64,000 nt of DNA from Mesorhizobium sp. WSM4306 (GTDB lineage Bacteria; Pseudomonadota; Alphaproteobacteria; Rhizobiales; Rhizobiaceae). The DNA lies in NCBI RefSeq assembly GCF_007003975.1, contig NZ_VFTC01000026.1, positions 34,631 to 98,630 on the forward strand, in the 5' to 3' direction. Position 1 is the first letter of the stretch. Every line of letters begins with the position of its first letter. Shown piece by piece: positions 1 to 9,093 of the stretch. The position numbers were made by a program, and so were the translations under genes. The notes under the pieces were generated by a model. That model saw only the letters and a program-made list of their open reading frames with translations, did no database searches and was not told the DNA's origin.

Positions 1-79
1 CCAGGAACACCTTCAAGGCGCCGTCCAGAATGCGGGTGCGCCTGGGGTCTGTGGTGGTGATGTCTTCGATCTGATTCAC
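1..79 (-). CDS. TetR-family regulator, N-terminus only (cut by window edge)
   Basis: Read on the minus strand from a GTG at 79-77, the 26 visible codons give an N-terminus of TetR type, with the helix RTRILDGALKVFL that normally opens the DNA-binding domain. The rest lies outside the window. It is divergent from the molybdenum hydroxylase operon starting at 198, and a TTGACAAA/TTTGTCAA dyad lies between them, so local repression of that operon and of itself is likely (inference). No ATG is available in frame just upstream, so the GTG start is tentative. Confidence 0.6.
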   Translation of the reverse strand, partial: MNQIEDITTTDPRRTRILDGALKVFL

Positions 80-107
80 GGCTGCGACACTATCTGCGGA
101 ACCTCTA

Positions 108-132
108 TTGACAAAATTACGAAATTTGTCAA
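108..132. promoter_or_regulatory. Probable TetR operator (25-bp dyad)
   Basis: Arms TTGACAAA (108-115) and TTTGTCAA (125-132) are perfect inverted repeats around a 9-bp centre. The site lies in the gap between the partial TetR gene and the iorA-like gene, the usual place for an autoregulatory TetR operator. Assignment of this regulator to this site is inference. Confidence 0.55.
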
Positions 133-197
133 CTTGTAAGAGCGAGATGGCAGTCGACCATTTCGCCCGGGCTATGACGACAACGAAGGGTATCCCC

Positions 198-659
198 ATG
201 CGCCTCACAGTCGACGGCCAGTCGTTCGACATCGATGCCGATCCCGAAATGCCGCTGCTGTGGGCGCTGCGCGATCTCATCGGCAAGACCGGGCCGAAAT
301 TCGGCTGCGGTATCGCCGCCTGCGGCGCCTGCACGGTGCATGTCGACGGCCAGCCGGTGCGTTCCTGCTCACTGCCGGTTGGCCAGGCGACAGGCGCGAT
401 CACCACCATCGAGGGCATTGGCACGCCCGGCAAGCTGCATCCGGTGCAGCAGGCCTGGCTGGAGGAGCAGGTCGCGCAATGCGGCTATTGCCAGGCCGGC
501 CAGATCATGAGCGCGGTGGCGTTGCTCGACGAAGTTGCCGATCCGACGGACGCCGACATCGACAACGCCATGGGCGGCAATCTCTGCCGCTGCGGCACCT
601 ATCCGAAGATCCGCGCCGCCATCAAGAAGGCGGCCGTCCTCAAGACGGCGGGGCTCTGA
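198..659 (+). CDS. 2Fe-2S subunit of a molybdenum hydroxylase (isoquinoline 1-oxidoreductase alpha type)
   Basis: This 153-residue protein is the small electron-transfer subunit of a xanthine-oxidase-family enzyme. A plant-type [2Fe-2S] site is formed by C37, C42, C45 and C57, and the second [2Fe-2S] domain has C95-x2-C98 and C130-x-C132 (GNLCRCGTY). The size matches IorA-like subunits. An upstream TTG and ATGs at 147 and 174 are in frame, but ATG 198 has GAAGGG at a good distance and begins the conserved MRLTVDG strand. It lies 2 bp before the large subunit gene. The substrate cannot be read from the sequence; isoquinoline-type N-heterocycles or aldehydes are both possible for this family. 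Confidence 0.9.
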   Translation: MRLTVDGQSFDIDADPEMPLLWALRDLIGKTGPKFGCGIAACGACTVHVDGQPVRSCSLPVGQATGAITTIEGIGTPGKLHPVQQAWLEEQVAQCGYCQAGQIMSAVALLDEVADPTDADIDNAMGGNLCRCGTYPKIRAAIKKAAVLKTAGL

Positions 660-661
660 TC

Positions 662-2935
662 ATGGCCAGTGTCGGAAAGATCGCGCGGCGCAGCTTCCTC
701 ATCGGCGCGGCTGCCATCGCCGGTGGCGTCGCCGTCGGCTATTATTATTACCGCAAGCCCTACCCGAATCCGCTGGAAAGCGATCTCGCCACCGGCGAGG
801 CGACTTTCAATCCCTACGTGAAAATCGGCGCCGACAACACGATCACCATCGTCGCGCCGCGCGCCGAGATGGGACAAGGTATTTCGACGACGCTTGCCGT
901 CATGGTCGCCGAAGAGCTCGATGTCGGTCTCGACCAGGTCAAGGTCGAACACGGCCCGGCCTCCTACGCCTATTACAATGCGGCGATCCTGGAAGAGGGC
1001 GGCCCGTTCGCTTTCTTCGACGAGAGCATGACCGCGGAGGCGGTGCGCTCTGGTCTGGGCGTGGTCGGCAAATTCCTCGCTTTGCAAGGCACTGGCGGCT
1101 CGGCCTCGACGCGCGATGGTTTCAACAAGATGCGGCAGGCGGGCGCTGCCGCGCGGCAGATGCTGATCGCGGCGGCGGCGCAGAAGCTTGGCGTCGCTGC
1201 TGCCGATCTGGAAACGGCCAACGGTTCAATCCTGCACAAGGCCTCAGGCAAGTCGTTGACCTATGGCAAAGTGGCGGCAAACGCTGCCGCGATGGCGCCA
1301 CCGGCCGAAGTCCGGCTCAAGGACAAAGCCGACTGGAAGCTTCTGGGCAAGCCGCAAAAGCGGATCGACATGCTTGCCAAGGTTACCGGCGCGCCGATCT
1401 TCGGCATCGACGTCAGGTTGCCGGACATGCTCTACGGCACGGTGAAGATGAGCCCACGCTTTTGGTCGAAGCCGGTCAGCGCGGACCTTGCCAAGGCGGA
1501 AAAGATGCCCGGCGTGATCAGGATCGTGCCGCTCGAAACCAACTATGGCCATGGCTTCGGTATCATTGCCGAAAACACCTGGGCGGCATTCAAGGCGGCG
1601 GAAGCGATCGACGCCCAATGGGCCGAGCCAGAATATCCGCCGGACAGCGCAGCGATTGCCGGGGTGCTGAAGCAGGCGCTAGGCGCCGAGGACTCGGCGA
1701 TGCGCGACAATGGTGACGTCGCCAAGGCCTTTGCCGGCGCGCCGCGTGAAAAAATCATCGAAGCCAATTATGCCGTGCCCTATCTGGCGCATGCGACAAT
1801 GGAGCCGATGAATGCCACGGCGCGGCTGAAGGACGGCCTGCTCGACATCTGGTGCGGCAACCAGGCGCCGACCCTGGTGCGTCAGCTCTGCGCCAACGTG
1901 CTCGGCATCGAACAGGACAGAGTGACGGTTCACACCACCTTCATGGGCGGCGGCTTCGGACGCCGTGTCGAGATGGACTATGCGCTGTGCGCGGCGCTGA
2001 TGGCGAAAGCGGCGGAGGGACGCCCTGTCAAGGTGACGTGGACGCGTGAAGAAGACATGCGTCATGACGCCTACCGGCCGGCGGCCGTCGGCAAATTCCG
2101 GGCGCGGCTCGGCGATGACGGCCTGCCGGTCGCCGTCGACATGACGATCGCCTCGCCATCGGTGATCGCCGGCACCTTGCGCCGGCTGTTCCCTTCGATA
2201 TCGCCAATCGGACCCGACAAGACCATCGTCGACGGCGCCTACGACCAGCCCTACACCATCCCGAATTACCGGGTGAGCGCCATTGCCGCCCCGGTCACCA
2301 TCCCGGTCGGCTCATGGCGCTCGGTCGGCAGTTCGATCAACGGCTTCTTCCACGAAGGATTTCTGGACGAAATCGCGGTGGCCGGAAAAACCGACCCGAT
2401 CGCGTTGCGCAAGACATTGATGGCCGCCTATCCGGCGGCGGTTGCGGTGGTGGAGAAGGTCGCCGCGATGGCGAAGTGGGATGAGGCGCTGCCGCCCGGC
2501 AAGGCCAGGGGCATGGCCTTCTCGCTGTCCTTCGGCAGTTGGGTCGGCGAGATCGTCCAGGTCGCCGACACGCCCGCCGGCATCCGCATCGAGAAGGTGT
2601 GGATCGCCGCCGATGTCGGTACCGCGCTCGACCCAGGCATCATCGAGGCGCAGCTGATCTCGGCCGCCATTTACGGGCTGTCGGCGGCCATGGGTCAGGA
2701 AATCACCTTCGCCGACGGCATGGTCGAACAGTCGAATTTTCACGACTTCGATGCCATGCGCATTTTTCAGTGCCCGGCCTTCGAAGTCGCGATATTGGAG
2801 AATTTCCACAAGATGGGCGGTGTCGGCGAGATCGGCACCCCGCCGGCGGCGCCGGCGCTGGCCAACGCCATTTTCGCGCTCACCGGGAAACGCATACGGA
2901 CGCTGCCGCTGTCGAAAGCGGTGGCCTTCGCATGA
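662..2935 (+). CDS. Tat-exported molybdopterin-binding subunit (IorB / aldehyde dehydrogenase type)
   Basis: The 757-residue catalytic subunit starts with a twin-arginine signal (ARRSFLIGA followed by a hydrophobic stretch, residues about 8-28), so the folded holoenzyme should be exported to the periplasm. The family's molybdenum-cofactor motifs are present, including GGGFGRR and the near-C-terminal GGVGEIGTPP, where E723 is at the place of the catalytic glutamate. It lacks FAD and 2Fe-2S domains, which fits the IorAB-type architecture in which the neighbouring small subunit carries the clusters. It overlaps the diheme cytochrome gene by ATGA, so the cytochrome is the likely electron acceptor (inference). 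True substrate unknown. Confidence 0.9.
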   Translation: MASVGKIARRSFLIGAAAIAGGVAVGYYYYRKPYPNPLESDLATGEATFNPYVKIGADNTITIVAPRAEMGQGISTTLAVMVAEELDVGLDQVKVEHGPASYAYYNAAILEEGGPFAFFDESMTAEAVRSGLGVVGKFLALQGTGGSASTRDGFNKMRQAGAAARQMLIAAAAQKLGVAAADLETANGSILHKASGKSLTYGKVAANAAAMAPPAEVRLKDKADWKLLGKPQKRIDMLAKVTGAPIFGIDVRLPDMLYGTVKMSPRFWSKPVSADLAKAEKMPGVIRIVPLETNYGHGFGIIAENTWAAFKAAEAIDAQWAEPEYPPDSAAIAGVLKQALGAEDSAMRDNGDVAKAFAGAPREKIIEANYAVPYLAHATMEPMNATARLKDGLLDIWCGNQAPTLVRQLCANVLGIEQDRVTVHTTFMGGGFGRRVEMDYALCAALMAKAAEGRPVKVTWTREEDMRHDAYRPAAVGKFRARLGDDGLPVAVDMTIASPSVIAGTLRRLFPSISPIGPDKTIVDGAYDQPYTIPNYRVSAIAAPVTIPVGSWRSVGSSINGFFHEGFLDEIAVAGKTDPIALRKTLMAAYPAAVAVVEKVAAMAKWDEALPPGKARGMAFSLSFGSWVGEIVQVADTPAGIRIEKVWIAADVGTALDPGIIEAQLISAAIYGLSAAMGQEITFADGMVEQSNFHDFDAMRIFQCPAFEVAILENFHKMGGVGEIGTPPAAPALANAIFALTGKRIRTLPLSKAVAFA

Positions 2936-3540
2936 AAAAGCTCCTCATCATCCTGACGTCTGTTGCCACCTTGTTTTCAGTGGCGCCCTTCGCAGCCGCA
3001 CAAGAGAGCCAGACACCGGCGCCGGTGGCGGTCGACCTCGCCAAAGGCTTGCCTGAATGGGACAAGATCTACGCCGTGTTCTCGCATCCGCGCTGCGCCG
3101 ACTGTCATGTCGCCGACGACCGGCCGCGCTGGTCCGGCGCTCATTACGGCGGCACGCGTGTTCATGCCTTCAACGTCCAGCGTGGCGCCGACGGCTCCGG
3201 CTTCGGTAATCCTGGCCTGCGCTGCACCACATGTCATTTCGCCAGCAATTCCAGTGCATTGCACGGACCGCCCGGTGCCGAGAGCTGGCATCTAGCGCCC
3301 GCCGAGATGGTCTGGTTTGGCAAGTCGTCGGCGGAAATCTGTGTCCAGATCAAGGATCGCAACCGCAATGGCGACCGCAGCCTGGACGATGTTGCGCTGC
3401 ATGTGCGCGACGACAAACTGGTCGCCTGGGGCTGGGCGCCAGGTGCCGGTCGTGAGCCGGCGCCCGGCTCGGCCGAAGCGACCTATCAAGCAATCGAGAA
3501 CTGGATGGCGGCAGGCGCGCCGTGTCCCGTGACGCAATGA
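2932..3540 (+). CDS. Periplasmic diheme cytochrome c-like protein
   Basis: The 202-residue protein has a Sec signal peptide (residues 1 to about 23, ending AAAQ) and two heme c attachment motifs, CADCH at 55-59 and CTTCH at 98-102. Its start overlaps the stop of the molybdenum hydroxylase large subunit. Small c-type cytochromes commonly accept electrons from periplasmic IorAB-like enzymes, and operon position suggests this role here. It is not a classical cytochrome c by the rest of its sequence, and no clear methionine ligand can be assigned by eye. Confidence 0.75.
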   Translation: MKKLLIILTSVATLFSVAPFAAAQESQTPAPVAVDLAKGLPEWDKIYAVFSHPRCADCHVADDRPRWSGAHYGGTRVHAFNVQRGADGSGFGNPGLRCTTCHFASNSSALHGPPGAESWHLAPAEMVWFGKSSAEICVQIKDRNRNGDRSLDDVALHVRDDKLVAWGWAPGAGREPAPGSAEATYQAIENWMAAGAPCPVTQ

Positions 3541-3730
3541 TCGCGCAACTTTTGTGACTATATTGCGCTGCAACTTTGATGTAGAAGCGCGGGTCGCCGT
3601 TCACGGCAAATTGAACACGGCCCAGCGCGCACCCATATCGGCGACGCGCCCGAGTTGAAAGACGCGGAAGCTCCTACAAGACGGCCCTCTGTTAGAAAAC
3701 GATTTGGCCGAACCCCGCAGTGGAAGAATA

Positions 3731-4936
3731 ATGATGCCGAAAATCAGGTTTCACAAACTTGCCGCTATAGTCGTGCTCATCGGTTTCGCCGCCTGGATGG
3801 GAACAGGTGCGTTCTCGTCCGTCGGCAGCGCCGCTGTCGAAGGCGCGGCCAAGACAGGCGATCAGGCGAAGCCAGGCGATCAGGCGACGCCGGGCGATCA
3901 GGCCAAGGCGCCGGATGCAGCCAAGGCCAAGGCCGCAGAGGCCGAGCCGAAGGCGCCGCTGCGCACCGTCGCGGTGGTGACGCCGCCGCGCAAGACCTAT
4001 GCCCGCGCCATCCGCATTTCCGGTCTGACCGAGGCCGACAAGCGCGCCGTGCTCGCCACGCGCGTCGCCGGTGTCATCGAAAAGCTGCCGGTCAAACAGG
4101 GCGATCACGTCAAGACCGGTGATCTGGTGCTCATGCTGGCGGCGGAAGAAAAGATCTCGATGGTCGACAACGCCAGGCAGCTTGTGGTGCAGCGCCAGGC
4201 CGAACTCGACGCATCGCTGCGGCTAATGAAATCCGGCAACCTGCCCAAGCTGCAGCTCGATACGGCGCGTTCGAACCTGACTGCGGCGCAGTCCCAGCTG
4301 GAGACGGCGCAGGCGGAGCTCGACCGCAATCTGGTCAAGGCGCCCTTCGACGGCGTCATCGACCGGGTGCCGGTGGAACTTGGCAGTTCCGTCATGCAGG
4401 GCGGCGAGGTGGCGACCATCCTCAAGCTCGATCCGGTGATCGCGCGCGGCGAAATCAGCGAGCGCGACCTTGGCTACCTCAAGCTCGGCGACAAGGCCGC
4501 TGTCCGGCTGGTTAGCGGCCAGACCGTCGAAGGCACCGTGCGCTACATCAGCCGCGACGCCTCGTCGGCAACCCGCACCTTCCGCGTCGAAATCGCCGTC
4601 CCCAATGCCGACGGGTCGGTGCCGGCCGGCATGACGGCCGAGATTGCGCTCAGCGCGCAGCCGGCCGATGCCGTCATGTTGCCGCGCTCGGTGGTGACGC
4701 TGGGCGACAAGGGCGATCTCGGCATCCGCGCCGTCGACAAGGACAACAAGGTGGTGTTCTTCCCGATCGATCTCGTCGACGACTCGCCGAAAGGCTTGGT
4801 GCTTGGCGGCATTCCGGCCGATGCCCGCGTCATCGTCGCCGGCCAGGAGCTGGTCAAGGAAGGCGATGTGGTCAAGCCCGTGGAGGCCGACCAGGCGACC
4901 ATCCAGAAACTGTTGGGCGAGGCGACAACGCAGTAG
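3731..4936 (+). CDS. RND efflux periplasmic adaptor (HlyD/AcrA family)
   Basis: This 401-residue membrane fusion protein has an N-terminal membrane anchor (about 10-30), a low-complexity linker of GDQAK/GDQAT repeats (about 45-70), then lipoyl, coiled-coil hairpin and beta-barrel domains (motifs VKQGDHVKTGDLVL and VKAPFDGVIDRVPVELG). It joins an inner-membrane RND pump to an outer-membrane channel; the pump gene follows at 5010, but no outer-membrane factor is nearby. ATG 3731 or ATG 3734 could start translation; GGAAGA at 3722-3727 is better spaced for 3734. An in-frame TTG at 3704 is less likely. Confidence 0.9.
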   Translation: MMPKIRFHKLAAIVVLIGFAAWMGTGAFSSVGSAAVEGAAKTGDQAKPGDQATPGDQAKAPDAAKAKAAEAEPKAPLRTVAVVTPPRKTYARAIRISGLTEADKRAVLATRVAGVIEKLPVKQGDHVKTGDLVLMLAAEEKISMVDNARQLVVQRQAELDASLRLMKSGNLPKLQLDTARSNLTAAQSQLETAQAELDRNLVKAPFDGVIDRVPVELGSSVMQGGEVATILKLDPVIARGEISERDLGYLKLGDKAAVRLVSGQTVEGTVRYISRDASSATRTFRVEIAVPNADGSVPAGMTAEIALSAQPADAVMLPRSVVTLGDKGDLGIRAVDKDNKVVFFPIDLVDDSPKGLVLGGIPADARVIVAGQELVKEGDVVKPVEADQATIQKLLGEATTQ

Positions 4937-5009
4937 CGCCGGGATGGCCCCCGGGCGGGGACAAGCGGCTGCAATGCGGTTCCTGAAATCTTGAGAACAG
5001 GCGTTAGCC

Positions 5010-8000
5010 ATGGATATCGTCAAACTCGCGATCAACAATGCCCGGTTGACCATTTCGGTCCTGGTGTTCCTGCTGCTGGCGGGCTGGGTCGCCTATTCGT
5101 CGACACCGAAGGAAGCGGAACCCGACGTTCCTACCCCTTATGTTTACATAAATGTTGCCTATCAAGGCATTGCGCCCGAGGACGCTGAAAGACTTCTGCT
5201 TAGGCCCCTGGAGGCAAAGCTTAAGAGTCTCAAAGGGTTAAAGGAGATGAAATCATCCGCCTATCAGGGCGGCGCCTTTGTCTTTCTTGAGTTTCTGCCG
5301 TCTATAAAAGTCGACACCGCGGTGACTGATACACGCTCGAAAGTTCAGGACGCGAAGGCCGACCTGCCCCAGGCGGCAGAAGAACCGGTTGTTACCGAGG
5401 TCAACATTTCCGAGTTTCCCGTCCTAGTCGTGACGCTGTCCGGCGATTTGCCCGAGCGTGTGCTGACGGCGGCGGCGCGCGAACTGCGCGACCGCATCGA
5501 GGAAGTGCCAGGCGTTCTTGAGGGCACTATACAAGGCGCGCGCGACGACCTCGTCGAAGTCGTCATCGACCCGATGAAGCTGTCGTCCTACGGGCTGCAG
5601 CTCGATCAGGTGATGCAAGGGGTCGGGGCTTCGAACAGCCTGGTCGCTGCCGGCAACCTCGAGGGTTCCGAAGGCAAATACGCGGTCAAGGTGCCGTCGC
5701 TGATCGAGACGCCGGAAGACGTCGCCAACCTGCCGGTCGTCGCTACGCCCAACGCCGTAGTGCAGGCCAAGGATATCGCCACCGTCCGTTCGACATTCAA
5801 GGACGCCGAGACGATCACCCGCCTCAACGGCAAGCCGGCCATCGCCATCGAAGTCAAGAAGCGCATCGGCGCCAATCTGATCGATACGCTGGCCAAGGTG
5901 CGGGAAGTGTCCGACGCCTACGTCAAGACCATGCCGGAAGGCATGAACATCACCTACACGCAGGACAAGTCGGTCTTCGTCAACCAGCTGCTGGGCGACC
6001 TGCAGAACCACGTGATGATTGCGGTCATCCTGGTGTTCATCGTCATCCTCTATGCGTTGTCCGGCCGCGCCTCGCTGCTGATCGGGCTTGCCATTCCGTC
6101 ATCCTTCCTGATCGGCATCCTGCTGCTGGCGATGATGGGCTACACGATCAACATGATCGTGCTGTTCAGCCTCATCCTGGCGGTCGGCATGCTGGTCGAC
6201 GACGCCATCATCGTCACCGAATTCGCCGAACGGCGCATGGGTGAAGGCATGCCGAAGGCGGAAGCCTTCGCGCTCGCCGCCAAGCGCATGGCCGGTCCGG
6301 TCATCGCCGCGACGATGACGCGCATCGCGGCGTTTTCACCGCTGCTGTTCTGGCCCGGCATCATCGGCGACTTCATGAAATACATGCCGATCACGCTGAT
6401 CGTGACGCTGTCGGCCTCGATGCTCTACGCGCTGGTGTTCGCGCCGACGCTTGGCGCGATCTTCGCCAAGGCTCCGGAGCATCATGAGGGCGACAATCGC
6501 GACGGCTGGTACATGGCGCTGGTCAAGCAAGCGGTGCGCTTCCCCATCACCGTGCTGGTGCTCACCGCCGTGCTTTTGACCGGCGTCGGCTTCGCCTATT
6601 GGAAATATGGCGCCGGCGTCGAGTTCTTCCCCAGCGTCGAACCCGATTACGGCCTGCTCTATGTGCATGCCCGCGGCAATCTCTCGCTAGCCGAAATGGA
6701 TACGGCAACCAAGATTGCCGAAAACCGCCTGCTCGGCTGGCCCGGCGTCAAATCGGTCTACACCCGCGTCGGCAAGACGCAGGGCGGCGGCCAGGACGTG
6801 CCCGAAGATGTCGTCGGCGTCATCCAGTATGAATTCATCGACTGGCGCGAGCGCAAGTCGGCGAACCAGATCCTGGACGAGTTGCGCGCCGTCATGGCCG
6901 GCATTCCCGGCGTCGATGTCGAGGTGCGCGTGCCGGAGGCTGGCCCGCCGACAGGCAAGGCGATCCAGCTCCGGCTTTCGGCCATCGATCCCAAGGGCCT
7001 CGACGACCAGGCCCGCGCCGTCGCGGCGCGCATCGCCAAGGTGCCCGGCGTCATCGACATCTCCGACGGCCTGCCGCCGCCCGGCGTCGACTGGGCGCTC
7101 GAGGTCGACCGCGCGAAGGCGGCGCAATACGGCATCAGCCCGACCGCGGTCGGAACGGTGGTGCAATTGGTGACCAACGGCTTGAAGCTTTCGGAATACC
7201 GGCCCGCAGGCGCCGACGACGCCGTCGACATCAGGCTTCGCCTGCCCGAAGACCGGCGCACGCTGTCGACGCTGGACGAGCTCAGGGTGCAGACCGCGCA
7301 AGGATCGGTGCCGATCTCGAACTTCGTCGTGCGCAAGCCCGAGCCGACGGTCGGCATCCTCAACCGCATCGACGGCGCGCGCACCGTGGTGGTGCAGGCC
7401 AACGTCGCCGCCGGCACGCAGGTTGCGGCGGTGCAGGCGGAGGTGGCCAAGGCGGTCACCGACATGAAGCTCGACAGCGGCATACGCTGGAAGCTCGCCG
7501 GCTCGAACGAGGACAGCGCGGAAGCCAGCGCCTTCCTCGGCAAGGCCTTCGGTGCGGCGATCTTCCTGATCTTCCTGGTGCTGTTGATGCAGTTCAACAA
7601 GTTCACCAGCGTGCTTCTGGTGCTGTCCTGCGTGGTTATGGCGACGATCGGCGTGTTCCTCGGCCTGCTTTTGACGGGCGAGGCGTTCGGCATCGTCATG
7701 TCGGGCATTGGCGTCATCGCACTCGCCGGCGTGGTGGTGAACAACAACATTGTTTTGATCGACACCTATGACCGGCTGCGTGAAGAGGGCTGGGACAAGA
7801 TGGAGGCGGTGCTGCAGACCTGCCGCGAACGCGCCCGGCCAGTCGTGCTGACGGCTGTGTCGGCGATCCTCGGCGTGCTGCCGATCGCCTTCGGCCTCGG
7901 GCTCGAAATCTTCCATCACGAGACGACGATCAACGCGCCGTCGACGCAATGGTGGATTTCGCTGTCCTCGGCGATCGTGTTCGGCCTGTCCTTCGCCACT

Positions 8001-8180
8001 CTTCTGACGCTTGTAGTGACGCCGTCCATGCTGATGATCTTCACGCGCAGCAAGAACAGCCGCTTCTATGCGTTTTTCCGTAGGATATCGGGCCGCGACA
8101 AGAAGCCCGGCGCGCCCGAGGGGCCGAGACCGGGCCCGCTCGACGAACCGGCAATCGCCTACCCGAAAGCCGCCGAATAG
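5010..8180 (+). CDS. RND-family efflux pump permease
   Basis: The 1056-residue inner-membrane pump has the duplicated RND layout: TM1 at about 12-30, a large periplasmic porter loop, TM2-TM6 from about residue 333, a second loop, and TM8-TM12. The paired aspartates D397-D398 in GMLVDDAIIVTEFAERR are the proton-relay residues of TM4. It follows the adaptor gene by 73 bp and is followed by a strong terminator. The subfamily resembles pumps of undefined specificity, not a recognised AcrB or CzcA orthologue. Codons for roughly residues 40-135 use AGA, AGG, TTA, ATA and AGT, unlike the rest of the gene. Confidence 0.92.
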   Translation: MDIVKLAINNARLTISVLVFLLLAGWVAYSSTPKEAEPDVPTPYVYINVAYQGIAPEDAERLLLRPLEAKLKSLKGLKEMKSSAYQGGAFVFLEFLPSIKVDTAVTDTRSKVQDAKADLPQAAEEPVVTEVNISEFPVLVVTLSGDLPERVLTAAARELRDRIEEVPGVLEGTIQGARDDLVEVVIDPMKLSSYGLQLDQVMQGVGASNSLVAAGNLEGSEGKYAVKVPSLIETPEDVANLPVVATPNAVVQAKDIATVRSTFKDAETITRLNGKPAIAIEVKKRIGANLIDTLAKVREVSDAYVKTMPEGMNITYTQDKSVFVNQLLGDLQNHVMIAVILVFIVILYALSGRASLLIGLAIPSSFLIGILLLAMMGYTINMIVLFSLILAVGMLVDDAIIVTEFAERRMGEGMPKAEAFALAAKRMAGPVIAATMTRIAAFSPLLFWPGIIGDFMKYMPITLIVTLSASMLYALVFAPTLGAIFAKAPEHHEGDNRDGWYMALVKQAVRFPITVLVLTAVLLTGVGFAYWKYGAGVEFFPSVEPDYGLLYVHARGNLSLAEMDTATKIAENRLLGWPGVKSVYTRVGKTQGGGQDVPEDVVGVIQYEFIDWRERKSANQILDELRAVMAGIPGVDVEVRVPEAGPPTGKAIQLRLSAIDPKGLDDQARAVAARIAKVPGVIDISDGLPPPGVDWALEVDRAKAAQYGISPTAVGTVVQLVTNGLKLSEYRPAGADDAVDIRLRLPEDRRTLSTLDELRVQTAQGSVPISNFVVRKPEPTVGILNRIDGARTVVVQANVAAGTQVAAVQAEVAKAVTDMKLDSGIRWKLAGSNEDSAEASAFLGKAFGAAIFLIFLVLLMQFNKFTSVLLVLSCVVMATIGVFLGLLLTGEAFGIVMSGIGVIALAGVVVNNNIVLIDTYDRLREEGWDKMEAVLQTCRERARPVVLTAVSAILGVLPIAFGLGLEIFHHETTINAPSTQWWISLSSAIVFGLSFATLLTLVVTPSMLMIFTRSKNSRFYAFFRRISGRDKKPGAPEGPRPGPLDEPAIAYPKAAE

Positions 8181-8202
8181 CTGCATTCGGCCAGTCAGGC
8201 AG

Positions 8203-8234
8203 AAAGGCCGTCCGGAACAACCGGGCGGCCTTTT
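8203..8234 (+). terminator. Rho-independent terminator of the RND operon
   Basis: A 13-bp stem (8203-8215 with 8221-8233, one G-T pair) with loop AACAA is followed by a short T run (TTTT, 8231-8234). It starts 22 bp after the pump stop codon. Confidence 0.8.
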
Positions 8235-8277
8235 GCATTGTCCCGTCATATCCGCATTTCGCGGCGAGGGATTCCTA

Positions 8278-8436
8278 ATGACCGTTAGCACCATCCTCAT
8301 CATTGTTTTGATCCTGATCCTGATCGGCGCCGTGCCGGCCTGGCCACATTCGCGCTCCTGGGGCTACGGCCCGTCAGGCATAGCCGGCGTCGTGCTGGTG
8401 GTGCTGTTGATCTTGCTGCTGTTGGGCAGGATTTGA
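8278..8436 (+). CDS. DUF3309-type small membrane protein
   Basis: The 52-residue protein has two hydrophobic segments (about 3-21 and 35-51) flanking the conserved WPHSRSWGYGPSG loop. This matches the DUF3309 family, which is widespread and of unknown function. It stands alone after the RND terminator. Confidence 0.8.
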   Translation: MTVSTILIIVLILILIGAVPAWPHSRSWGYGPSGIAGVVLVVLLILLLLGRI

Positions 8437-8603
8437 GCGGGGTTCAGCGATCCCTGCGACTAGCGTTCCTCACCCATGAATGCAGGTCTATCTCATAGGG
8501 GGTCGGCGCTGCCGTATGCGATTGCCCTGCAATGGAGCGTAGATGACGACCCGCTCCCTTGCGTATACGCTGCCCGCAGAACAATCATCGAGGGACCATC
8601 GAG

Positions 8604-9026
8604 GTGAACGCAGACATCGCCAGCCCGCCCAGGCCTCTCGCGGAGATCGCCAGCTATCACGCCCATATCTACTATGACGGGCAGGCCGAGCGGCAGCATG
8701 CCGAATGGCTGCGCCTGCGCATCGGCGAACGTTTCCGCGTGCGGCTGGGCAATTGGCGCGACGAGCCGGTCGGCCCGCACGAGCAGGCCATGTATCAGGT
8801 CTCTTTCGCCACCGAGATTTTCGCCACGCTGGTTCCGTGGCTGATGCTGAACCATGGGGGCTTAAGCATCCTCATCCACCCCAACACCACAAACCCCAAA
8901 CGCGACCATCTGGTCGACCCGATCTGGATAGGCAGCCCGCTTGGGGTGCATGGCGAGGTTCTCGGCGAGGAGGATGAGGCGGAAGAGGCGCTGGAGGTGA
9001 ATACCGAGCCGACGCTGGGGGCTTAG
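8604..9026 (+). CDS. DOPA 4,5-dioxygenase-family protein
   Basis: The 140-residue protein starts at a GTG (8604) with GAGGG upstream and contains the family's YHAHIYYDG opening, the central QVSFATEIFATLVPWLMLNHGG segment and the HPNTTNPKRDH motif with conserved histidines. Plant and fungal homologues cleave DOPA; the bacterial members are short and mostly uncharacterised. An in-frame start 45 bp earlier is possible. It is convergent with the potassium channel gene. Confidence 0.8.
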   Translation: MNADIASPPRPLAEIASYHAHIYYDGQAERQHAEWLRLRIGERFRVRLGNWRDEPVGPHEQAMYQVSFATEIFATLVPWLMLNHGGLSILIHPNTTNPKRDHLVDPIWIGSPLGVHGEVLGEEDEAEEALEVNTEPTLGA

Positions 9027-9093
9027 GGGTGGATGCTGACTGTCATTCACGCCGTGCCCATATTGGCCGCACTCGCTCCGGGATGCAGTACGG

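Noticed and set aside
6687..8303. 538-codon antisense open frame in the RND pump gene
   Set aside because: Composition (H, R, D rich) and lack of motifs mark it as a shadow of the pump gene.
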